A DNA stretch of 64,000 bases from Haloplasma contractile (GCA_016841945.1 JAENYC010000014.1:1-64000), one strand, 5' to 3'. Shown: positions 35,727-45,918, numbered from the stretch's first letter. Numbers and translations are program-made. The notes: generated from the letters alone by a model not told the origin.

Positions 35727-36914
35727 ATGGAATTATCTATAAAAAAGCCGTTATCAAAACTTTATTTAGCCACATTTATTATACACCTAGCAGATTATAT
35801 AATTATTCCTATTCTCCCTATTTTATTAAGTATTGAAAAAGGATTTTCTCCTGTTCAAATTGGAATATTAATCGGAACAGGGGCTTTATCTTTTCAGTTT
35901 GGAAGTATTATCGGTGGTATTATATCTGATAATATAAGTCGAAAGATTACACTAATGACTGGTGCTTTCATTGCGGCCATTACTTTAATTGGATTTGGAC
36001 AAAGTGAATCCTTTATGACCTTGGTTTTTTTCTGGACATCAAGTAGTGTTGGCTCCGGATTTTTTTCGCCTACTATTAAAGCATCCATTTCTGATTTTTG
36101 TAAGAAAACAACCGATGGTAAAACAAATGCTTTTTCAAGACGGGGGATATCAGCTAATTTAGGTGTCGCAATTGGTGGTTTAATTCCTCTTTTAATATTT
36201 AATTTACCTTTTCAAACCTTCTTTTATATTTCCGCCATTTTTTATATCAGTTTATTTTTTCTTTCAATGTTTATTCCCAATCATAACGATAATCAAAGTT
36301 TTCATAAACCGAGGCCCAAACACTTTACCCTTCTATTTAAAAACAAACCCTACCTTATATTTAGTTTGATTACAGTCTTTGTATGGGCCATTTATGCACA
36401 ACTGAGAATATTATTACCACTACGTGCATCAGTGACCTTCACGAACACAAAATTAGTCGGAAGTATTTGGTCAATTATGAGTTTCTTCGCTGTTATCTTT
36501 CAAACTTATATGACAAAATACTTTATTAAAAACCTTCATCTTTTCACATCTATTATGTTGGGAACCATATTATTAGGCACTGGGATATTACTCATTGGAT
36601 TTTCCTATTCATATCCCTTATTATTACTTAGTGCGCTCATATTTATTATAGGCGAGATGTTAAATACGCCAAGTATCGATAGCATGACGAGTGAACTGGC
36701 TAAAGAAGAAATAATCGGTGCCTATTTTAGTTTCTCTAATATGTCTTATGGTATTGGAAGTGCAATTGGTAGTTATCTAGGGGGAAGCCTCATATCTGCT
36801 TATGGTATTTTGAGCCTCACACCATGGTTGACAATTTTTATCTTCTCAATCTCAATCGTATTTTTAATGTTCCTCATTAAAAGAACATCTATTATAAAAA
36901 ATGCGTTAAAATAA
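35727..36914 (+). CDS. MFS transporter
   Basis: This 395-residue protein has twelve predicted membrane helices. The MFS loop-2/3 motif is visible as GGIISDNISRKITLMTG (about residues 70-86). The C-terminal half has a weaker copy. The family members it resembles are drug/multidrug or sugar exporters of the YfkF/YttB kind; the substrate is unknown. AAAGGAGAT precedes ATG 35727. It is monocistronic and ends at a shared terminator. Confidence 0.88.
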   Translation: MELSIKKPLSKLYLATFIIHLADYIIIPILPILLSIEKGFSPVQIGILIGTGALSFQFGSIIGGIISDNISRKITLMTGAFIAAITLIGFGQSESFMTLVFFWTSSSVGSGFFSPTIKASISDFCKKTTDGKTNAFSRRGISANLGVAIGGLIPLLIFNLPFQTFFYISAIFYISLFFLSMFIPNHNDNQSFHKPRPKHFTLLFKNKPYLIFSLITVFVWAIYAQLRILLPLRASVTFTNTKLVGSIWSIMSFFAVIFQTYMTKYFIKNLHLFTSIMLGTILLGTGILLIGFSYSYPLLLLSALIFIIGEMLNTPSIDSMTSELAKEEIIGAYFSFSNMSYGIGSAIGSYLGGSLISAYGILSLTPWLTIFIFSISIVFLMFLIKRTSIIKNALK

Positions 36915-36916
36915 GG

Positions 36917-36950
36917 AAAAACATCTAAGTAAGTGCTTAGATGTTTTTTT
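36917..36950. terminator. Bidirectional intrinsic terminator
   Basis: AAAACATCTAAG and CTTAGATGTTTT form a 12-bp stem between convergent genes, ending in T-runs. Confidence 0.9.
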
Positions 36951-39628
36951 TACTGCCATTTATTTTTAAATACGCGCTTTCTTTCTACCTTACTCAAGGA
37001 TTTAAAAGAAAGTGAGTTCATTCTTGCTTCTAGTAATAATTTACGTCCTTCAACATCCCGTGTATAAATTAAACGATTATCACTAACATAACGTTTAAAC
37101 TTTTTCGCAAAGAAAGTAGCTGAATCTTTATTTTTTCCAAAAGTTTTAGGGACGGTTATATAATCCTTGGTCTTAAACTTTCCTATCACACCTCTTCGTT
37201 CTAAGAGATATCTAGGATTATCAATCGGATTTAAAATTTCTTCCAAACAATCATTAAATATATATTTTTCATAACTCGATGCATGATCTAAATAACAAGA
37301 AACTGTATAAGCATTTTCCTTCCTAACTTTCACCTTCACAAATGGTGACTTCACTAAATCAAGATAAATCAATGTATCTAAAACTCCTTTTCCTATGCCT
37401 TTCATATTATGTTTTAAAGAACCAAATCGAAATAATAATGTAAGTGCCTTTACAGTATATGGAAAGGAAACAATAAAAATTGTACCGAATATAAAAGGAA
37501 ATAAAAGAAGGTTTTTAAAACTACTTAATAAATAGGGAAGTAACGCCATACAAGCGGATAAGCCTTGAAATAGTAAAAATCGGGTGGCATCAATATATAC
37601 AACCTTTTTAGGTATTACTTCATGATTGGTGGTCAACTCTTCATACATTTTGGCATTAGAGACACCACCTCTTAATACCTTACGCCATTTTTTAATTAAA
37701 GCCTCTCGATTGTTCGCTCGTTTTTTCATTTCACGATTAATTTCATTAATGTGTTTTTCATTATAGGGTGGATTAATTATAGATAAACGGTCAATCCCAT
37801 TTTCAATACTGTTTTCTGTATAAGAAACTCCAACAAAACTTTTAAATCGTCTTTTTAAAGTTTCATAATCTTCACTTCTTAATTCCTCTTGACCATAAGT
37901 CACATGATGATTGATACGCTCCCCTAAAAAATGAACTAAATCTGTTTGATACCATGCATTATTTTCAACACACACCAAATGCCAAATATTGGCGGTTTTA
38001 TTCTGATTATCTTTATCTACACGAATCGCTCTTCCTCGCATTTGATTAGACAACATATAAGACCCTACAAAACTCGCTAAAATCAAGGCATTAATGCTTG
38101 GCTCATCCCAACCCTCTCCTAATAAAGATTTAGTTCCAATTAAAACATTAATTTCTCCTTGTCTAAATAAACTTGAGATTAAATCTACTTTTTGTCTATT
38201 GTGTTCACCAGTTATCACCAATTCATAAAAATCACCAAAAGATAATGGTTTTATATGTACATAATCTGTCAACTCTTTATCATGAAGCATTTGTTTTAAT
38301 GGTTCTATCGTATGATTCGGTAAAATCATTAAACTTCCACTAATAACGCCTAATTTACAACCTTTTATCTTTTCTTTTCTAAGGATTTCAAAAATTGGTA
38401 CAACCCCAATTGAATTAACTAGTATCTCATCCTCTTCTTCTTTTGGCAACAATTCTTTTTTTATATAATCTGTTAAAATGACCATTTTTAAGTTTTCTTT
38501 TAAATGATTTAACTCACTTTTAACAATCTCTTTAATACTATTTAGTTTTCCCATACTTCGAACAAGCATCTTATTGATTTTTTCATTATTGATTAAAGAC
38601 ACTGTCCTATGATGAATACAACCAGCTTCTGACAATTGTTTTTTAATATTATTTATTGTATCTTCATAAGTAGTTGGATAATCGGTGTCATGAAATAATA
38701 ACTGATTGAACAAATCTTCTAAACGTTTAACTGTTAGCTTCGGTATTTTAGAATGATGACCAAGTATTTCAACCGCTTTTTTAGGTAAATTGATGTTACA
38801 ATCATTTAAAAACACCAACATATTTGTATAGTGTTCTGGAGCATCAAGTATTTTTTCCATATTTCCTTGAGGGTCTACTATAAAAGGATGATGATTTATT
38901 AATTCAAGCAACTTCTTATCATCCATTATTTTCTTTATCACTTGTCTCACATGATGATTATAGGTATTAATCACCTTTAATTCTTCTTCTGTAGGATAAT
39001 TAAAATAAACATAATCTTGGTGAGGACATAAGTTTTTAGCATGTACAAGTTCAGGTACAGAAATTTCAGCATCTATCTCACCACAAAGGGTTTGATATTT
39101 ATCCCATTCAAAAGGAGAAACATCATAAGGTGGTGTGGCTGTTAAAGCAACAATTTTCACGTTTCCTAAACTATTTATAACCTCAACTAAACTTTTCCAC
39201 CATTCTGTACGCAAATGATGGGCCTCATCTAGTACAACAGTTTCTACTTTCATTTCTTTAAGTAAAGGTATTATTTCATTATTGGTTTTATTATAAGCAG
39301 CATGTAAGCCCTGATAAGTCATCACTGTTAGTAATTTAAGATCATTTATATCACGTGTGATATAATCATCTAGTTGAGAATGATCTTGAAGATAATAATT
39401 TTCAAAACGATTAATCCATTGTTCACGAATCGTGATAGTTGGCGCTAAAATCATGGCTTTTTTCCCTATTCGTTTAATTGCTTCTAAACCTAAAATCGTT
39501 TTACCCGAACCAGGCGCAGCCACAACATGTAATTTTTTATCAAATAAATGTCCTTTTAATTCATTTAACACACGCTTTTGATAAGGTCTCCATTTTCCTT
39601 TAAAATTAATATCATTGAATAACTTCAT
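36950..39628 (-). CDS. SF2 DEAH-box helicase with an internal hydrophobic segment
   Basis: The product has 892 residues. Helicase motif I is AAPGSGKT (37-44), motif II DEAH (134-137) and motif III LTATPP. The C-terminal helicase half contains GTKSLLGEGWDEP and QMRGRAIRVD (motif VI, Arg fingers). This resembles the type III restriction/UvrB-like DEAD_2/ResIII group, but no nuclease motif is seen. Residues 684-733 are strongly hydrophobic (two possible membrane helices), which is unusual for a helicase. The C-terminus is Lys/Arg-rich and unlike families I know. GAGGTGG precedes ATG 39628. It stands alone between a terminator and murI's terminator. A role in defence or DNA repair is only a guess. 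Confidence 0.82.
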   Translation of the reverse strand: MKLFNDINFKGKWRPYQKRVLNELKGHLFDKKLHVVAAPGSGKTILGLEAIKRIGKKAMILAPTITIREQWINRFENYYLQDHSQLDDYITRDINDLKLLTVMTYQGLHAAYNKTNNEIIPLLKEMKVETVVLDEAHHLRTEWWKSLVEVINSLGNVKIVALTATPPYDVSPFEWDKYQTLCGEIDAEISVPELVHAKNLCPHQDYVYFNYPTEEELKVINTYNHHVRQVIKKIMDDKKLLELINHHPFIVDPQGNMEKILDAPEHYTNMLVFLNDCNINLPKKAVEILGHHSKIPKLTVKRLEDLFNQLLFHDTDYPTTYEDTINNIKKQLSEAGCIHHRTVSLINNEKINKMLVRSMGKLNSIKEIVKSELNHLKENLKMVILTDYIKKELLPKEEEDEILVNSIGVVPIFEILRKEKIKGCKLGVISGSLMILPNHTIEPLKQMLHDKELTDYVHIKPLSFGDFYELVITGEHNRQKVDLISSLFRQGEINVLIGTKSLLGEGWDEPSINALILASFVGSYMLSNQMRGRAIRVDKDNQNKTANIWHLVCVENNAWYQTDLVHFLGERINHHVTYGQEELRSEDYETLKRRFKSFVGVSYTENSIENGIDRLSIINPPYNEKHINEINREMKKRANNREALIKKWRKVLRGGVSNAKMYEELTTNHEVIPKKVVYIDATRFLLFQGLSACMALLPYLLSSFKNLLLFPFIFGTIFIVSFPYTVKALTLLFRFGSLKHNMKGIGKGVLDTLIYLDLVKSPFVKVKVRKENAYTVSCYLDHASSYEKYIFNDCLEEILNPIDNPRYLLERRGVIGKFKTKDYITVPKTFGKNKDSATFFAKKFKRYVSDNRLIYTRDVEGRKLLLEARMNSLSFKSLSKVERKRVFKNKWQ

Positions 39629-39693
39629 TTTACCACCTCAATAATTCCATTATATCATTATATTAATATAATATAAATGAGAATTTTTGAATT

Positions 39694-39729
39694 AAAAAAT
39701 CAGGAAATAAATATTTATCTCCTGATTTT
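39694..39729. terminator. Intrinsic terminator at the end of the PGA/glutamate locus
   Basis: AAAATCAGGA pairs with TCCTGATTTT, extended by GATAAAT/ATTTATT pairing, and is followed by a T-run on the minus strand just after murI. It is the first clear terminator after the 60.5 kb promoter on this strand. Confidence 0.85.
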
Positions 39730-39736
39730 ATTATTT

Positions 39737-40522
39737 TTAAACAGATATGAAATCAATTGAATCAATACGTTTATTAAACCAACTCATGGATTTTTTAAAT
39801 GTTTTAACATCTCCTGTTGTATATAATTCTACATGTCCTGGTTCTTTAGTATTATTTAATAAATGATTCTTTTGTAAACTATTATGTACTACTTCATAAG
39901 TAGCATTTCCACTATCCACAATGTTTACATCTCCCATGACTTCTTTTATTTCTTTAGCTAATAGACCATAATGTGTACAACCCATCAGTACTGTATCTAT
40001 ATTTTGACCTTTAAATGGTTCTAAAACCTCTCTTACTGCATCTAATGATTCTTTTGTATTCATTTTGTTCGCTTCGATTATTGGTACAAATTTTGGACAA
40101 GCTTTCGCATATACATTTATTCCAAGTTTTTTTAATATCGTCTGATATAATCCTTTTCTAATTGTGACAGGTGTGGCCAAAACAAGTACATTTTTGGTTT
40201 TTGTCGTATTGATGGCTTTAAAAGCAGTAGGATAAACAATACCGATTACCTCTGGTTCTTTTTTATCTGCTACATGTTCACTATTAACGGTTGCCGTATT
40301 ACATGCAATAACAACTTGTTTAACATCGCATTTTTCTAAATATCTAACAATGTTACTCACGTAATCTATGATTTCTTGATCTGTTTTTTCGCCATAAGGT
40401 GAATTTTTAGTGTCACCAATATATATAAAGTTTTCATGAGGTAAACGATGAATCAATTCATCTAGTACTGTTAATCCTCCAACACCGGAGTCAAAGACTC
40501 CTATTGGGCTTTTTGAATCCAT
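39737..40522 (-). CDS. murI: Glutamate racemase
   Basis: This 261-residue enzyme interconverts L- and D-glutamate. The two catalytic Cys regions are clear: VIACNTATVNS (about 71-81) and LMGCTHYGLLAKE (about 180-192). The N-terminus is PIGVFDSGVGGLTVL, with Asp and Ser of the substrate site. D-glutamate is needed for peptidoglycan. Its place as last gene in the PGA locus, 25 bases after the repeat lipoprotein and before the terminator, suggests it also feeds D-glutamate to PGA synthesis. GATGGTGG precedes ATG 40522. Confidence 0.95.
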   Translation of the reverse strand: MDSKSPIGVFDSGVGGLTVLDELIHRLPHENFIYIGDTKNSPYGEKTDQEIIDYVSNIVRYLEKCDVKQVVIACNTATVNSEHVADKKEPEVIGIVYPTAFKAINTTKTKNVLVLATPVTIRKGLYQTILKKLGINVYAKACPKFVPIIEANKMNTKESLDAVREVLEPFKGQNIDTVLMGCTHYGLLAKEIKEVMGDVNIVDSGNATYEVVHNSLQKNHLLNNTKEPGHVELYTTGDVKTFKKSMSWFNKRIDSIDFISV

Positions 40523-40547
40523 TATTCCACCATCTTTTACTGTTAAA

Positions 40548-43500
40548 TTAATCTGTTGCTGGGACTGGGTCTAATAAAGTGACATCAACATGGTCAACAT
40601 CTAAAATGGTAAATTGTGCATAGTCAGTGCTACTTAATGGTAATGTGTTACTAACATATGCATAAATCACACTGTCTTCTGAATAACAGAATCCAGGATA
40701 TCTACCATAAGTATCTAAATCATCTTGTCCAACAAATCCAAGTTCATCATGCCACCAATCATTACCAACATTTAATGCACTATTGCTTAACTTAATTGAG
40801 AAGATTAATTCATTCTCATTCCAAGTTGAAGCATGTTTAAGACCATCAAAATCTTGTTGTTCAAACATAAGTCGCATGTTTATATCACTATCGAAGGTTC
40901 CTGAACTTGTACTTAATGAGAAAGGACCTGTGATTTTAATGAGTTGTCCATGAAGTAAGTTTTCTGCTAAATTATCTAAATCAGCATCGCTTGATACTTC
41001 TACAACATCATTTAAATCAAATGTATAGGCATTTCCTGATGAATTAATTGTTACACCTGCTAAACCATCCTCAACTTCAACACTGCTTCGTCCAGTGAAT
41101 TCTCCACTTGTTTCTACTGTATAAATTCCAGAGAATTGTATTTCATCACCTTTTTGAATGACTTGCTCATTGACTTTATAAACATTAAATTCTTCATCAA
41201 ATGCAACACCAGTTACATATAATAATTGATTAGAATCAGCATCTTTCACAAGTATTCCGGCATCTGGGTTAGAATTTGAACCATTCCAATGGAATCCAAC
41301 TACAATTCCTTTTACACCTACAAAGTCATTATTAGTGGCATTCGCTATTGTATCTGTAACATTATTATATGTTACGCTTGTCGGTTTTATAGTTACATCA
41401 ACAGATGTTTGATAATCAATACCACCAATTTGATAACTAGCTGTTAAAGTAACAGTTTCTGATTGGCTCGATGGCGTAATTGCCCCAGTACTAGGATCAA
41501 TCACAGAAGGATTACTTGATGTCCATGTAACACTTCCATCAATTCCATCAAATGTATCAGGGAAGTCAATGGTTGTACCTTCTGGTGCTTCTGGAAATGC
41601 ATGTTTTACATCATATTCAACTTGAAATTCTGTATTATCTGCCCAAGATACATCAATATGATCAATATCTAATATAGCTAATTGTACATAAGTATAACTA
41701 CTCATCACATATGGATAACTTACATATGCATAAATTTCACTATCTTCGCTAAAAGGTATACCTGGATATCTATCATAGGTATTATAAACCTCTTCGTTAA
41801 ATCTTAAAGTATTAATAAACCAATCTTCACCAAGATTATTACCAACATTATTTAATTTAAATGTAAATACTTGTTGTTGTCCCCAAGAAGTATCGTATTT
41901 TACATCATCTATACCTTCTACTGTTGGGTCAAAATGTAAGCGCATATTAGTCGTTGAGCTGTATGACGAGTTACTAGAAGATAATAAGAAACCTCCAGTA
42001 AATTTAATTAATTGTCCATGTGGTAGGTTTTCAGCCAGTGCTGCTAATTCTTCCTGACTTGATATTACAACTGCATCATTTAGGTCAAATGAGTAATCAT
42101 TTCCTGATGAAGTGATTTCTATATCTGATACACTTACTTCACGGCGACCATTAGATTCTTCTTCTGTTCCAAGTGTGTATGTACCGATTATTTTAACTTC
42201 ATCACCTTTTTGAACAACTGCATCATCTACTGTATAAGTACCTTCTTCATGATTACCAGCTAATCCTTTTATATATAGTATTTGATTTGAATCAGCATCT
42301 TTAACAAGTAATCCACCATCTGGAGATGATCCAGAACCATTCCAATGGAATCCTACAACGATACCTTTAACTTGAACGACTGCTTCATTAATCGCATTCG
42401 CAATTGTATCATCAACTGATGAATAATTAACACCCATAACCGTTACAACGATAGTTGAGGTTACATCTTCACCATTAATTTTATAAGCTGCTGTTAATTC
42501 AACTGGTTGTGATGTTTCTGAAGCATTCACGTCTCCAGTTGTTACATCAATGATGCTAGAATCAGCTGATGTCCATGTAATATCGCCATCAATACCATCA
42601 AATGTAGTTGGTAAATCGATTGTTGATACACCGACTTCAATAGATGTTGGTATAGAAGTTTCAAAATCATATCTTGTTTTTAAATCACGGTCTATTTGCC
42701 AGTGTGTTTCATCAGCTATTGCGATTTGAATATACGTATTACTGATATTTACGATGTATGCATATGCATAACCAGTATATTGACTAGCAGAATCTCCTGA
42801 ATATGGAATTTCCATATAATCTTGAACAAACTGAGTAAATCCTTCTGCATCATCCATATAAGTTTTTCCTGTAGTACCATTATTAAATGCGATGACCTTA
42901 TTTAATTCTGCACCAGTTGGAATTGATAGTGATTCATCATATCCAACTCTAATCCAGTTTTGTGATCTTGTACTATCAGGAGATGATGTTGATAATCTAA
43001 AGTAAGGATCTTCTACTTTAATTAGTTTACCATAATAATCTCCTAGATTATTTCTTATATCAGCATGTAAACTTTCGTCTAATACTGCTGCATTTTCAGT
43101 ATCATGTGTAACTTCATTACCACTTGAATAAATCACGAAATCACTTGTTGAATCAATCGTTCTAAATTCTTCATGATAATTTACTAAACCAGTTACTTCA
43201 ATTTCATCTCCAACTTGTACTGAATCATCAAATGCATCAAATGTTCCTTCTTTCGTATTATCATCTGATCTAAATTGAACCATCATGATTTCATCTGTAT
43301 CAGCATCTTGTAATAAGATGATTTTAATTTTAGATGTTGTTGATGATGTACTATAATATCCATATGATGTTGTAACAGCTAATACATTACCGCTTACAAT
43401 CACTGTATCGTCTTCTAATAATTCACTTGCTGCTAAGAATTCTGATACGGTTTGTGCTTGTACAACCGGCACAGTAATATTTAAATCAAATGTATCACTT

Positions 43501-44426
43501 TCACTACCAAGTGTTACAGTACATGTTAAGACTGTTGAAACTTCACTAGATGGCATTGTATAAACTAATACATTATCAGTTAAAGTTAATGCATCATTTG
43601 TTTCTAATGACCAAGATAAAGTCACATCAGGTAGAGAATCTAAAGTTGTTGGTAATGTATATGAACTTCTAATTGATTCTGGTATGTTAAGTTTATCTTG
43701 TACTAGTGTTACTGTTTCTGCCAATGTTAATGGTGATTCTACTATTGAATCACTTGCATCAGCAAATGACACTATCCAAGCATTTTGCGTTGCATTATAA
43801 GAATGTACAACAACATTTAATTCTACACGCTTATTATTAAATGATGTAAATGCTGTTAAATCAGAATCATCATTCACCATTATTTCATCTTGATCATCGT
43901 CTTTTAACGTTACATTTCCTGTTAACTCATCAATTAAAACATACGCAGTTAATGTATAATAATTTCCACGTGAATTAACGCTTGTTGGGTCTAAATCTTT
44001 AATGGTTTGTACCATTGCCGTTTCTGGTTCAACGGTTGTTACGGTTCCATCAGTCACGACTTCACATAGTGTAACGTCTTTGATTCGAGTATTATTTTGA
44101 ATAATACTATATGTACCTTTGACTTCAACTACATCACCGATTGAAACATCTTTCTCCCACGGTGTTGGTCTAGAGACAAAGATTCTACCCTCTTCTGAAT
44201 CTGCCATGTAAAAACCATTATCGATAACTCCATAGACAGTTCCCTCAACATAAACTTCACTATTGTTCGACGAATCTTCAAGTACAGTTTGAATAGATTC
44301 TAGTTGCTGTTCTGTTGTCGTAGTCTCTGTTGTGGTCGTTTCAGTTTTTTTACAACCTATTAGAACAATAGATAAAGAAATGATTAACATTCCTAAAACA
44401 AAATGTCTAATTCTTCTCTTTAACAT
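40548..44426 (-). CDS. Giant repeat lipoprotein of the PGA locus (Ig-like and OB-like modules)
   Basis: The product has 1292 residues. The signal ends in lipobox LIGC (Cys about 25), then KKTETTTTETTTTEQQ, a Thr-rich stalk. An OB-like domain follows (VEGTVYGVIDNGFYMAD, about 55-130). Three composite modules come next. Each combines a bacterial Ig-like strand set (FDGIDG.[IV]TWTS..S.ID), an OB-like block (VKGIVVGFHWNGS, LVKDADSNQ.LY) and a closing block (IPFSEDS.IYAYVS, VQ.AI.D.DH). The last two modules, about 1050 bases each, are close duplicates. No catalytic motif is seen. Its start overlaps the PgsW-like gene by 20 bases and murI follows at 25 bases. It may bind PGA or the cell surface; I infer this only from context. 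Confidence 0.8.
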   Translation of the reverse strand: MLKRRIRHFVLGMLIISLSIVLIGCKKTETTTTETTTTEQQLESIQTVLEDSSNNSEVYVEGTVYGVIDNGFYMADSEEGRIFVSRPTPWEKDVSIGDVVEVKGTYSIIQNNTRIKDVTLCEVVTDGTVTTVEPETAMVQTIKDLDPTSVNSRGNYYTLTAYVLIDELTGNVTLKDDDQDEIMVNDDSDLTAFTSFNNKRVELNVVVHSYNATQNAWIVSFADASDSIVESPLTLAETVTLVQDKLNIPESIRSSYTLPTTLDSLPDVTLSWSLETNDALTLTDNVLVYTMPSSEVSTVLTCTVTLGSESDTFDLNITVPVVQAQTVSEFLAASELLEDDTVIVSGNVLAVTTSYGYYSTSSTTSKIKIILLQDADTDEIMMVQFRSDDNTKEGTFDAFDDSVQVGDEIEVTGLVNYHEEFRTIDSTSDFVIYSSGNEVTHDTENAAVLDESLHADIRNNLGDYYGKLIKVEDPYFRLSTSSPDSTRSQNWIRVGYDESLSIPTGAELNKVIAFNNGTTGKTYMDDAEGFTQFVQDYMEIPYSGDSASQYTGYAYAYIVNISNTYIQIAIADETHWQIDRDLKTRYDFETSIPTSIEVGVSTIDLPTTFDGIDGDITWTSADSSIIDVTTGDVNASETSQPVELTAAYKINGEDVTSTIVVTVMGVNYSSVDDTIANAINEAVVQVKGIVVGFHWNGSGSSPDGGLLVKDADSNQILYIKGLAGNHEEGTYTVDDAVVQKGDEVKIIGTYTLGTEEESNGRREVSVSDIEITSSGNDYSFDLNDAVVISSQEELAALAENLPHGQLIKFTGGFLLSSSNSSYSSTTNMRLHFDPTVEGIDDVKYDTSWGQQQVFTFKLNNVGNNLGEDWFINTLRFNEEVYNTYDRYPGIPFSEDSEIYAYVSYPYVMSSYTYVQLAILDIDHIDVSWADNTEFQVEYDVKHAFPEAPEGTTIDFPDTFDGIDGSVTWTSSNPSVIDPSTGAITPSSQSETVTLTASYQIGGIDYQTSVDVTIKPTSVTYNNVTDTIANATNNDFVGVKGIVVGFHWNGSNSNPDAGILVKDADSNQLLYVTGVAFDEEFNVYKVNEQVIQKGDEIQFSGIYTVETSGEFTGRSSVEVEDGLAGVTINSSGNAYTFDLNDVVEVSSDADLDNLAENLLHGQLIKITGPFSLSTSSGTFDSDINMRLMFEQQDFDGLKHASTWNENELIFSIKLSNSALNVGNDWWHDELGFVGQDDLDTYGRYPGFCYSEDSVIYAYVSNTLPLSSTDYAQFTILDVDHVDVTLLDPVPATD
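40560..42660 (-). repeat. Two tandem coding repeats of about 1050 bases in the giant lipoprotein
   Basis: The segments about 42660-41610 and 41610-40560 encode parallel modules. Shared stretches include DTIANA, GVKGIVVGFHWNGS (VKGIVVGFHWNGS in both), VKDADSNQ and LAENL.HGQLIK. Borders are estimated from protein similarity and are accurate to perhaps 50 bases. Confidence 0.75.
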
Positions 44427-45492
44427 ATTTCCTCCTTAAATTATTTTTTTTGCTTAATACTAAATTAAGCATGTATATGAAAGTTACACTCAAGAGTATA
44501 ACTACATAACCAATATTATATTTCTTTGAATAAAATATATTGCCATCATTAGAAGTAGGCAGTGGTATAGGGTCTACGATTAGGCCTTCTCTTGTTGCCA
44601 GTTCATTAATTTCTAATAAATGAATACATGGAATACGATTGTTTAAGAAATAGTCTATAAGACCAGCGTTCTTATCAATTCGTGTTATTTTTTTTTCAAT
44701 TAATCCATTCATTTTATTAAAAACTTGTGTATTTCGACCTAATGCGACCATATTGCCACCAATATTAATAAATACTTTTGGTTTTCCTTCTTCTAAATAA
44801 TAGTTATATCTATGATTTACATTTTTTTGATAATCTTCTTCATATATTAATTCTATTTGGTGATATTTTTCTTCTAGTTGTATTTTCATGGTTTCATCAA
44901 ATTGCCTACCAATATCCATATCACCACCAAAACTCCAATAATCGATAGGATGGGATATGAGTTCATGTTCTAATAATACTTGATACATATCTATCAAGGT
45001 AAATTGATTATTAGTCGCACCATAAATTGATGCACCAATAGAAACCATGACAACCGATTTCAATTCCATAACTTCAACAGCACTTATCACTGAAACCATA
45101 AGCGCTGGAAATGAAGCAGATGAATTGATGGCCACAATATCACCTTTTTTAAGACCTAATTCTTTAAAATATTTTACAATCAATGCTGAAAAGTGAGGAT
45201 TTGTAGAGGTTCTTTTTGCACTAAGTGAACCCAATGTTGTTGCTAATCTAGATTCTTCAGTGCCATATTCACTAGAACCTATCATTCCAGTTTGGTTAAT
45301 ATCTTCATCTTCTATTTTTATTCCTAAACGGATTTTTTCTTCTTTAATCTTTTCAAAACTCGAAATTGTTTTTTCAATTGCTTGTTGTTGCAAATCATCA
45401 TATGCATTTCGTTCTTGTACTGCTGTTTTTTCTATTAGAATATAACCTAGTGCTAATATGACAAATAATATAATTAATTTATATTTATTCAT
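44407..45492 (-). CDS. PgsW-like poly-gamma-glutamate system protein
   Basis: This 361-residue protein has one membrane helix at each end (about 4-21 and 330-350), leaving an outer alpha/beta domain. That domain contains GDIVAINSSASFPALMVSV, VVMVSIGASIYGATN and FINIGGNMVALG. It matches my memory of the family annotated 'poly-gamma-glutamate system protein' (PgsW), which occurs with pgsB and pgsC in anaerobes. Its exact task is unknown; it may replace PgsA in export or chain handling. It begins 3 bases after pgsC and overlaps the repeat lipoprotein gene. Confidence 0.75.
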   Translation of the reverse strand: MNKYKLIILFVILALGYILIEKTAVQERNAYDDLQQQAIEKTISSFEKIKEEKIRLGIKIEDEDINQTGMIGSSEYGTEESRLATTLGSLSAKRTSTNPHFSALIVKYFKELGLKKGDIVAINSSASFPALMVSVISAVEVMELKSVVMVSIGASIYGATNNQFTLIDMYQVLLEHELISHPIDYWSFGGDMDIGRQFDETMKIQLEEKYHQIELIYEEDYQKNVNHRYNYYLEEGKPKVFINIGGNMVALGRNTQVFNKMNGLIEKKITRIDKNAGLIDYFLNNRIPCIHLLEINELATREGLIVDPIPLPTSNDGNIFYSKKYNIGYVVILLSVTFIYMLNLVLSKKNNLRRKYVKEKN

Positions 45493-45495
45493 TAT

Positions 45496-45918
45496 TTATA
45501 CCATTAAAATCATCATTAACTTTAATACAATGGTAACAATTCCAAGCGATAATACAGTTTTTACGATACCTTGTCTATTAAAGTCATTGGCAATAATACC
45601 AGGTATAATATATCCGATTAGTGAAATATTCATGAAGATGGTTAACAAACCAATTGTTTTAATAAATAGTATATTTAGAATCACAGCGATTAAGATTGTC
45701 AATGTATATTTTCTCTTACCAAATACAATCAAATAACGAGAAAGAAATCGCATCACTAGGTAGGTACCAACTGCAATCAATACAGTATAGACCATCCTAT
45801 TCAATTGATTTATATAAAACACCATGGACCCAGGGACAATAATTCCTCCTGGTGACACATCGGTTATTTCATAAAAGATGATACTTACAATAATTCCTAA
45901 AAATACAATTTCATACAT
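45496..45918 (-). CDS. pgsC: Poly-gamma-glutamate synthesis membrane protein PgsC/CapC
   Basis: This 140-residue, all-membrane protein has about four to five helices. The N-terminus carries the PgsC pattern ITDVSPGGIIVPGSMVFY (about 19-36), followed by a conserved Arg/Lys pair region. The B. subtilis homologue is 149 residues. PgsC works with the PgsB ligase to polymerise glutamate at the membrane. The gene overlaps pgsB by 8 bases, so the two subunits are translationally coupled, as in other pgs operons. Confidence 0.92.
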   Translation of the reverse strand: MYEIVFLGIIVSIIFYEITDVSPGGIIVPGSMVFYINQLNRMVYTVLIAVGTYLVMRFLSRYLIVFGKRKYTLTILIAVILNILFIKTIGLLTIFMNISLIGYIIPGIIANDFNRQGIVKTVLSLGIVTIVLKLMMILMV

